This document shows positions 58,203 through 64,000 of a stretch of 64,000 bases of DNA, one piece after another. Below the pieces are notes generated by a model, which saw only the letters and a list, made by a program, of their open reading frames with translations, ran no database searches and was not told the DNA's origin. This DNA is from Cavia porcellus (taxonomy: Eukaryota; Chordata; Mammalia; Rodentia; Caviidae), in the NCBI RefSeq assembly GCF_034190915.1, contig NW_026947488.1, positions 320,501 through 384,500 of the forward strand, written 5' to 3'. A program made the translations under genes and the position numbers. Position 1 is the stretch's first letter. Every line of letters starts with the position of its first letter.

Positions 58203-61200
58203 ATGCAACAGCAGAGAGATAACATTCCTACAATTAACCAGCATTTAACAGTAATAACCATTAATGTAAATGGTCTCAATGCACCAATCAAAAGAAACAG
58301 ACTAGCAGAATGGATCAAGAAACAAAATCCAACCATATGCTGTTTACAGGAAACCCATCTAACCCAGAAGGATACTCACAGACTGAAAGTCAAAGGATGG
58401 AAAACAATTCTTCATGCAGCAGGAATCCAAAAAAAGGCAGGAGTAGCCATTCTGTTTGCAGACAACGTGAACTTTAAACTAACAATGACCATAAAGGACA
58501 AAGAAGGTCACTACATACTCGTAAGAGGAAAACTCCAAGAGGAAGAGATAACTATCTTAAATATATATGCACCAAACTCCAGAGCACCCAGTTATATAAA
58601 ACAATTATTAACAGAAATGAAAACTCAAATTATCAGTAACACAATTGTAACAGGAGACCTTAATACACCACTGACACCAAGGGACAGATCAACCAGACAG
58701 AAAATGAGCAAAGAAATAACAGAACTGAATCACACCTGTGAACAAATGGGTTTGATAGACATATACAGAATGTTCCACCCAACAACATCAGAATACACAT
58801 TCTTCTCAGCAGTACATGGATCATTTTCTAAAATAGACCATATATTAGCTCACAGAACATATTTAAGCAAATGCAAAAGAGTTGAAATCATCCCTTGCAT
58901 ATTATCGGATCATAGCGCTCTGAAATTAGAAATTAATGACAAAGGATACTGCAAAAATTCCACAAACACATGGAAACTAAATAACACACTCTTGAGTAAT
59001 CAGTGGGTCACAGAAGAAATTAAAGAAGAAATTAAACAATACCTAAAAGAAAATGAAAATGCAGATACAACTTACCAGAATCTGTGGGATGCAATGAAAG
59101 CCGTCCTGAGAGGAAAATTTATTGCACTGAGTTCCCACATCAGGAAAACAGAACGAATACAAATAAATAACTTGATGCTACACCTCAAACAGCTAGAAAA
59201 AGAAGAGCAAGTCAAGCCCAAAGCCAAAAGAAGAGAGGAAATTATAAAAATCAGAGCAGAAATCAATGCAATAGAGACTAAGAAAACAATCCAAAGAATC
59301 AATGAATCAAAGAGTTGGTTCTTTGAAAGAATAAATAAAATCGATAAGCCCCTAGCCAACCTTATTTAAAAAAGGGAAGAAAAAGCTCAAATTCATGCAA
59401 TAAGAAATGAAAAAGGAGAAATCACTACAGACCCAATAGAAATACAGAAGATCATCAACACCTATTTCGAAAACCTCTACTCTCAAAAGTTTGATAACAC
59501 AGAAGAAATAGACAGATTCTTAGAAGCATATGAAGTACCAAAGCTAGATCAAGAGGATGTAAAACTGTTGAATAACCCAATCTCTGCTAATGAAATTGAA
59601 AATGTAATTAAGTCCTTACCCACCAAGAAGAGCCCAGGCCCAGATGGATTCACTGCAGAATTCTACAAGAAATATAAAGAAGACCTAATGCCGACACTCC
59701 TCAAACTATTCGATGAAATTGAAAGGGAAGCAATCCTTCCTAAGTCATTCCTGGAAGCAAATATTACTCTAGTACCAAAACCTGAGAAAGACCCAACAAT
59801 AAAAGAGAACTATAGACCGATCTCCCTAATGAACACAGATGCAAAAATCCTCAATAAAATATTGGCAAATAGGATGCAGCAAATCATCAAGATGATTATA
59901 CACCATGACCAAGTGGGATTCATCCCAGAAATGCAAGGATGGTTCAACATATGCAAATCAATAAATGTAATCCACCATATCAATAAAGCCAAAAATAAGA
60001 ATCACATGATCATTTCTATACATGCAGAAAAAGCCTTCGATAAGGTCCAACACTTATTCATGATAAGAACTTTACAGAAAATTGGAATAAATGGTCTTTA
60101 CCTCAATATAATAAAGGCCATTTATGATAAACCAACAGCCAGCATCATACTAAATGGCCAAAAATTGAAAGCCTTTACTTTAAAATTGGGCACAAGACAA
60201 GGATGTCCTTTATCACCACTCCTATTTAATATAGTACTGGAAGTACTAGCCAGAGCAATTAGGCAAGAAAGAGAAATAAAAGGGGTAAAGATAGGAAAAG
60301 AAGAAGTTAAATTATCATTGTTTGCAGATGACATGATACTCTACATAGAAGACCCCCTAAACTCCATTGAAAGACTCTTAGATACAATAAATAAATTCAG
60401 TAATGTGGCTGGATACAAAATCAATACTCAGAAATCAATAGCATTCCTATACACGAACAACAAAACCACAGAGAGGGAAATAAGAGAAACTGGACTATTC
60501 ACATTAGCAAGCAAAAAAATGAAATATTTAGGAATTACTCTTACGAAAGAAGTGAAAGACTTATACAGTGAAAATTATAATACACTGAAAAAGGAAATTG
60601 AAGATGATCTCAGAAAATGGAAAGACATCCCTTGCTCATGGATAGGAAGAACAAACATTGTGAAAATGGCCATTCTCCCAAAACTGTTATACAGATTCAA
60701 TGCAATCCCAATAGAAATACCATCAATATACCTTATAGATCTAGAGAAATCACTCCTAAATTTCATCTGGAACCAGAAGAGACCTAGAATCGCAAAGGCA
60801 ATTCTAAGCAGCAAAGACAAAGCAGGAGGCATCACAATCCCTGACTTGAAGTTATACTACAAAGCAACAGTAGTAAAATCAACATGGTATTGGAATCAAA
60901 ACAGAGCTGAAGATCAGTGGAATAGATTAGAAGATACAACCACAACTACAAACACACTCAACCACCTTATCTTTGATAAAGGAGCCAAGCAGGTTCACTG
61001 GAAGAACGACAGTCTCTTTAATAAATGGTGCTGGAAAAACTGGCTCTCCATTTGCCGAAAACTAAAGCTAGACCCATGTCTATCACCATGTACTAAATTA
61101 AAATCTAAATGAGTCAAAGATCTGAATATTAAAACAGAAACACTAAATCTATTGGAAGACAAATTAGGTAGAAACCTTGGAGACATAGGAGTAGGTAAAG

Positions 61201-62040
61201 AATTCATGAACAGGACTCAAACCGCACGGGAAATACTTCCCAGAATCAATAACTGGGACCACTTCTTATTAAAAAGTTTCTGCATGTCAAAAGAAATCTC
61301 CAGCATAGTGAAAAGAAAACCCACAAACTGGGAAAACATTTTAGTGAACTCTCTCTCAGACAAGGGCCTCTTGTCTAAAACATATAAAGAATTAAAGAAA
61401 CTCAGACCTCCAAAATTCAAAGATCCAATCCAAAAATGGGCATCTGAGATGAATATGCACTTCTCAGACGAAGAAATGCAAATGGCAAATAAATACATGA
61501 AAAAATGCTCATCATCATTGGTCATTAGAGAAATGCAAATTAAAACCACACTGAGATACCATCTCACTCCTGAAAGAATGGCCAGGATCAAGAAAACCAA
61601 CAACAAATGCTGGAGAGGCTGTGGGGAAAAAAGGAACTCTCCTGCACTGCTGGTGGGAGTGTAGACTGGTACAGCCTTTGTGGAGATCTGTCTGGAGATT
61701 TCTCAAAAAGTTGGGACTGGAAATCCCTTTTATTCCAGCTATTCCACTTCTAGGCATATTCCCAGAAAAACTGAAAGCATCATACCATAGTGATATATGG
61801 GCACCTATGTTTATAGCAGCACAATTTGTAATCGCCAGATCTTGGAAACAACCCAAGTGTCCATCAACTGAGGAATGGATAAAAAAGTTGTGGTATTTCT
61901 ATACAATGGAGTATTATTCAGCTATAAAGAAGGATCACATTGAGATATTTATCAATAAATGGGCGCAGCTTGAGACCATACTCATAAGTGAAATAAATCA
62001 ATCTCGCATGTGTGAATACCGAATAGTTTCCCTAATGTAA
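58203..62040 (+). pseudogene. L1 ORF2 (endonuclease/reverse transcriptase), two stops and a frameshift
   Basis: About 1,279 codons, the normal length. The AP-like endonuclease (residues 1-240) has N21 in TINVNGLN, E50 in CLQETHL, GDLNTPL and LSDHSA. The RT (about 450-780) begins with [11 protein letters not shown] and keeps the catalytic FADD at 60,321-60,332 (residues 707-710). The Cys-rich zinc knuckle is near residues 1,135-1,155. Defects: TAA at 59,367 (codon 389), TGA at 61,110 (codon 970, where L1s usually have Trp), and one extra A in the run 61,627-61,632. That run splits the knuckle, with the two Cys in one frame and the His and last Cys in the next. It nicks DNA and copies L1 RNA in living elements; here it is inactive. 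Confidence 0.95.
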
Positions 62041-63231
62041 GTAATGATTCAAATATATAAAAATATGTGGTAATCATGATTCCCCATTAGGTGGCCTTGA
62101 AGCCTTATAAAGTTTTCACTCATTAATTAGAAAGGCTTTATTCTGGGCTTCTTGATATGGAAATATTTGAAGCTAGAGTATATGAAGTTTTATCCAAATA
62201 TTTCAAGGAAAAAGACAGACACTATGGTAACTACTATTAAGTCGGGTTATATGGTGGTGAAGTACTAGGTTGCTGAAACAGTCATGCTTTGACCTCTATT
62301 GTTATATTGTTATGTCCTGTTTTATCTCAATCTCCCCCTTATTCTTTTAAAAAAATTATTTAGTCATTTCTTATGTTTGTCTTAATTAAAGAAAAAATTT
62401 AAAAAATTAGGATATATAAATAGTAACTCTTTTTGATTTCCTATTAACTTGTTTTGAAGTCCTGTAATACTCCCACGATCTTGTTTTGACTGATTAGACT
62501 CTGTTCCATTCTGTATGATAGTATCAAGTTTGAAGATATAGGCAACTACTTTGAAGGCAATAAGATTCACTAAGATACCCATTCTGGTTTGACTATTGTC
62601 TTCTTTGGAAGTCCTGTAATGTTTTCAATGCCTAAGTTTTATTGGTCTTGTTCTCTACTGTTTTGTCCAACTTTATAATATCTAATGAGATAGACAATTC
62701 TTTTTAAGGAAACAAGAGACATCGTTGATAACCATTGTTGATAACCTTGTGCTCTGTTCTACACCATGTGCTATGTCTATCCTTGGTTTTGACTGACAGC
62801 TTTGTTTTGCCATATTTGACTGTATTCTCTCCCCCCCAAAAAAGTAATAAGCACTAAGGAGTAATAAAATCCAAAATGTGTAAATTTTGTTAAAATAAGA
62901 TAAAATTGATAAAAAAAAGAGAGGGAAAAAAAAGAAAAAAAAAGAAAAAGAGCTCTAACGGATATAACAGCAAGTGTGTTTAGGGGTGTTAAACAGCTGA
63001 CTATATCAATGTTTTTGGATCATTGAACACAGCTGTTTGCAGTCTCCCTGTTTGAATGTCCACCTTGTATTCTTTGATACTGTGATTTGAGCAACTATTT
63101 TCAAGATGATAATATGTAATCTATTAACAGGTGATTTCTTACTGTTATGTTTTTTTTTTTGTGGTTCTGTATTACGTGTACCCTTACACCGCTTTGTTTT
63201 GTTTTGTGTTTTTCTCTTTTTCCTCTTAAAT

Positions 63232-63255
<24 letters not shown>
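62041..63255 (+). mobile_element. L1 3' UTR and (AAAT)n tail
   Basis: AT-rich, with long T-runs, 'gtaataaaatccaaaatgtg' and purine-rich tracts near 62,920-62,950. It ends 'ttcctcttaaataaaataaa' followed by about seven AAAT units (63,228-63,256) rather than a pure poly(A). A nearly identical 3' UTR is at 11,210-12,417. The minus-strand frames here (62,382-62,582; 63,006-63,332) are not genes. Confidence 0.93.
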
Positions 63256-63262
<7 letters not shown>

Positions 63263-63269
63263 GTGCCTC
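63256..63269 (+). repeat. Target-site duplication, right copy, of the large L1
   Basis: TAAATCAGTGCCTC, identical to 56,169-56,182. The last AAAT of the tail overlaps the first bases of this repeat, so the exact tail end is ambiguous by a few bases. Confidence 0.97.
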
Positions 63270-63577
63270 TTGGGTTCTCAACAGTTTACCAGACGCCTTT
63301 CTTAGCCACGCTTTCTCCTCCAAAAGAACCATGAAACCAGAACTGGAATTCCTATGTGGGCTCTACAATCTCAAAGAAGTAGTAAATTACTTACTTTCTC
63401 CCACTGAGCATGACAGCCCAACAACAAATAACTCATTTTTCACTCTTCCTTCATCAACCCAGTCAGTGAGCTACAACATCCCAACATAGTTACACAACAC
63501 ATGATCCCCAATAAATAAAACTCACAGCCACGACCAGCACCTGTAAGCCACCTATAGGCCTATAAGTACTTACATGG
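63270..63577 (+). mobile_element. ERV remnant, unit 2, resumed after the L1
   Basis: Continues the sequence interrupted at 56,182: 'ttgggttctcaacagtttac' pairs with 'ttgggttctcagcaatttac' at 20,508. It extends beyond the point where unit 1 is deleted (about 20,740), up to the LTR start. Confidence 0.75.
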
Positions 63578-64000
63578 AAATGAAGACCTCCCCTCCCTTG
63601 ACAGTTCATGAAGAATTATTGGAACATGTGGCTCTCAGGGAGAAATGAGGCAGGAGGGCAGGCTGTGACATAGGCTGGCTAGGAAAGTAGGCACAATCTG
63701 TTAAATGAAAAATCCCAGGAGGGTGTGAAAGATTATCTGGGCATGTTCTTTTGACAAGTTAACAAGGCCACGTGCTTAGAACCATTCTCAAAGCCCTGTA
63801 CTGGACGTCTTAGGAGAACTCAACCAGGTTTTCAATAGGGAGATCTAAACATAATGGCATCGTGGTAAATATTAAACAAGAAAAAAGGAAAAGACAAACA
63901 AGAACATCTGCAATCATGCTCAAACTAGTATATCCCTTCACAGAAGCCCACTTGTGACTATTAGAGGGTACTTATTTTTTACTCCCACTTTACATGCCCC
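63578..64000 (+). mobile_element. ERV 3' LTR, unit 2 (cut by window end)
   Basis: 'atgaagacctcccctccc' to the window end, collinear with 40,366 to about 40,770: 'gagaaatgaggcaggagggc', 'ggctaggaaagtaggc', 'aaatgaaaaatcccaggagg', 'caggttttcaatagg'. The R/U5 side lies outside the window. Confidence 0.7.

Larger units (their letters stand above)
56183..63255 (+). mobile_element. Structurally full-length LINE-1, coding-dead
   Basis: A 7.07-kb L1 with all parts in order: 5' UTR of tandem 260-bp monomers (56,184-56,826) plus a non-repeated part (to 57,129), ORF1 (57,130-58,183), a 19-bp spacer, ORF2 (58,203-62,040), 3' UTR (62,041-63,227) and an (AAAT)n tail. It is flanked by a perfect 14-bp target duplication and sits in ERV-derived sequence. 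ORF1 has one frameshift; ORF2 has two stops and one frameshift. Its low number of defects and its absence from the paralogous site indicate a fairly recent insertion. Confidence 0.97.

Overview
This window is mammalian and almost certainly from a non-murid rodent. It holds a LINE-1 with typical ORF1 and ORF2, B1-type SINEs, tRNA-Ala-derived ID SINEs (intact A and B boxes, bodies ending in a 'ggtaccg'-type motif) and composite B1/ID SINEs. I see no intact host protein-coding gene, no rRNA and no functional tRNA. The defining feature is about 27 kb of degenerate CCCTAA-type sequence, always with the C-rich strand on +. Simple CCCTAA satellites are known in guinea pig (alpha satellite) and kangaroo rat (HS-alpha satellite), and similar DNA occurs in subtelomeres. 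The window is therefore pericentromeric or subtelomeric heterochromatin; sequence alone does not say which.

The window is a mosaic of paralogous duplicons. Unit 1 (1 to about 20,745) and unit 2 (about 43,565 to the end) share one order: MaLR-like LTR pieces, a unique block, ID and B1/ID SINEs, old antisense L1, a degenerate CCCTAA array carrying a small hAT-like MITE, and an endogenous retrovirus (ERV) remnant. Unit 3 (about 30,660-43,505) repeats the part from the array with its MITE through the ERV, flanked by a second type of LTR-like block. Between units 1 and 3 (about 21,200-29,890) lies a higher-order tandem array with a period near 2.47 kb. Each of its units joins an LTR-like block of about 0.43 kb to about 2 kb of degenerate CCCTAA sequence.

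The paralogs date the insertions. The ERV and the hAT-like element predate the duplication, being present in all three units. Several insertions came later, because a paralog preserves the empty site: a 7.07-kb L1 at 56,183-63,256 (14-bp target-site duplication, empty site near 20,485), a full ID SINE at 18,684, and a 64-bp ID 'tail only' insertion at 20,128. A 1.2-kb 5'-truncated L1 at 11,210 also has a perfect target duplication.

The large L1 is structurally complete: monomeric 5' UTR, ORF1, a 19-bp spacer, ORF2, 3' UTR and an (AAAT)n tail. It is inactive, with a one-base A-run frameshift in ORF1 and two stops plus an A-run frameshift in ORF2. The ERV keeps only decayed pol pieces (reverse transcriptase, RNase H, integrase) and LTRs. 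Everything recognisable is selfish or satellite DNA; no cellular pathway is encoded.
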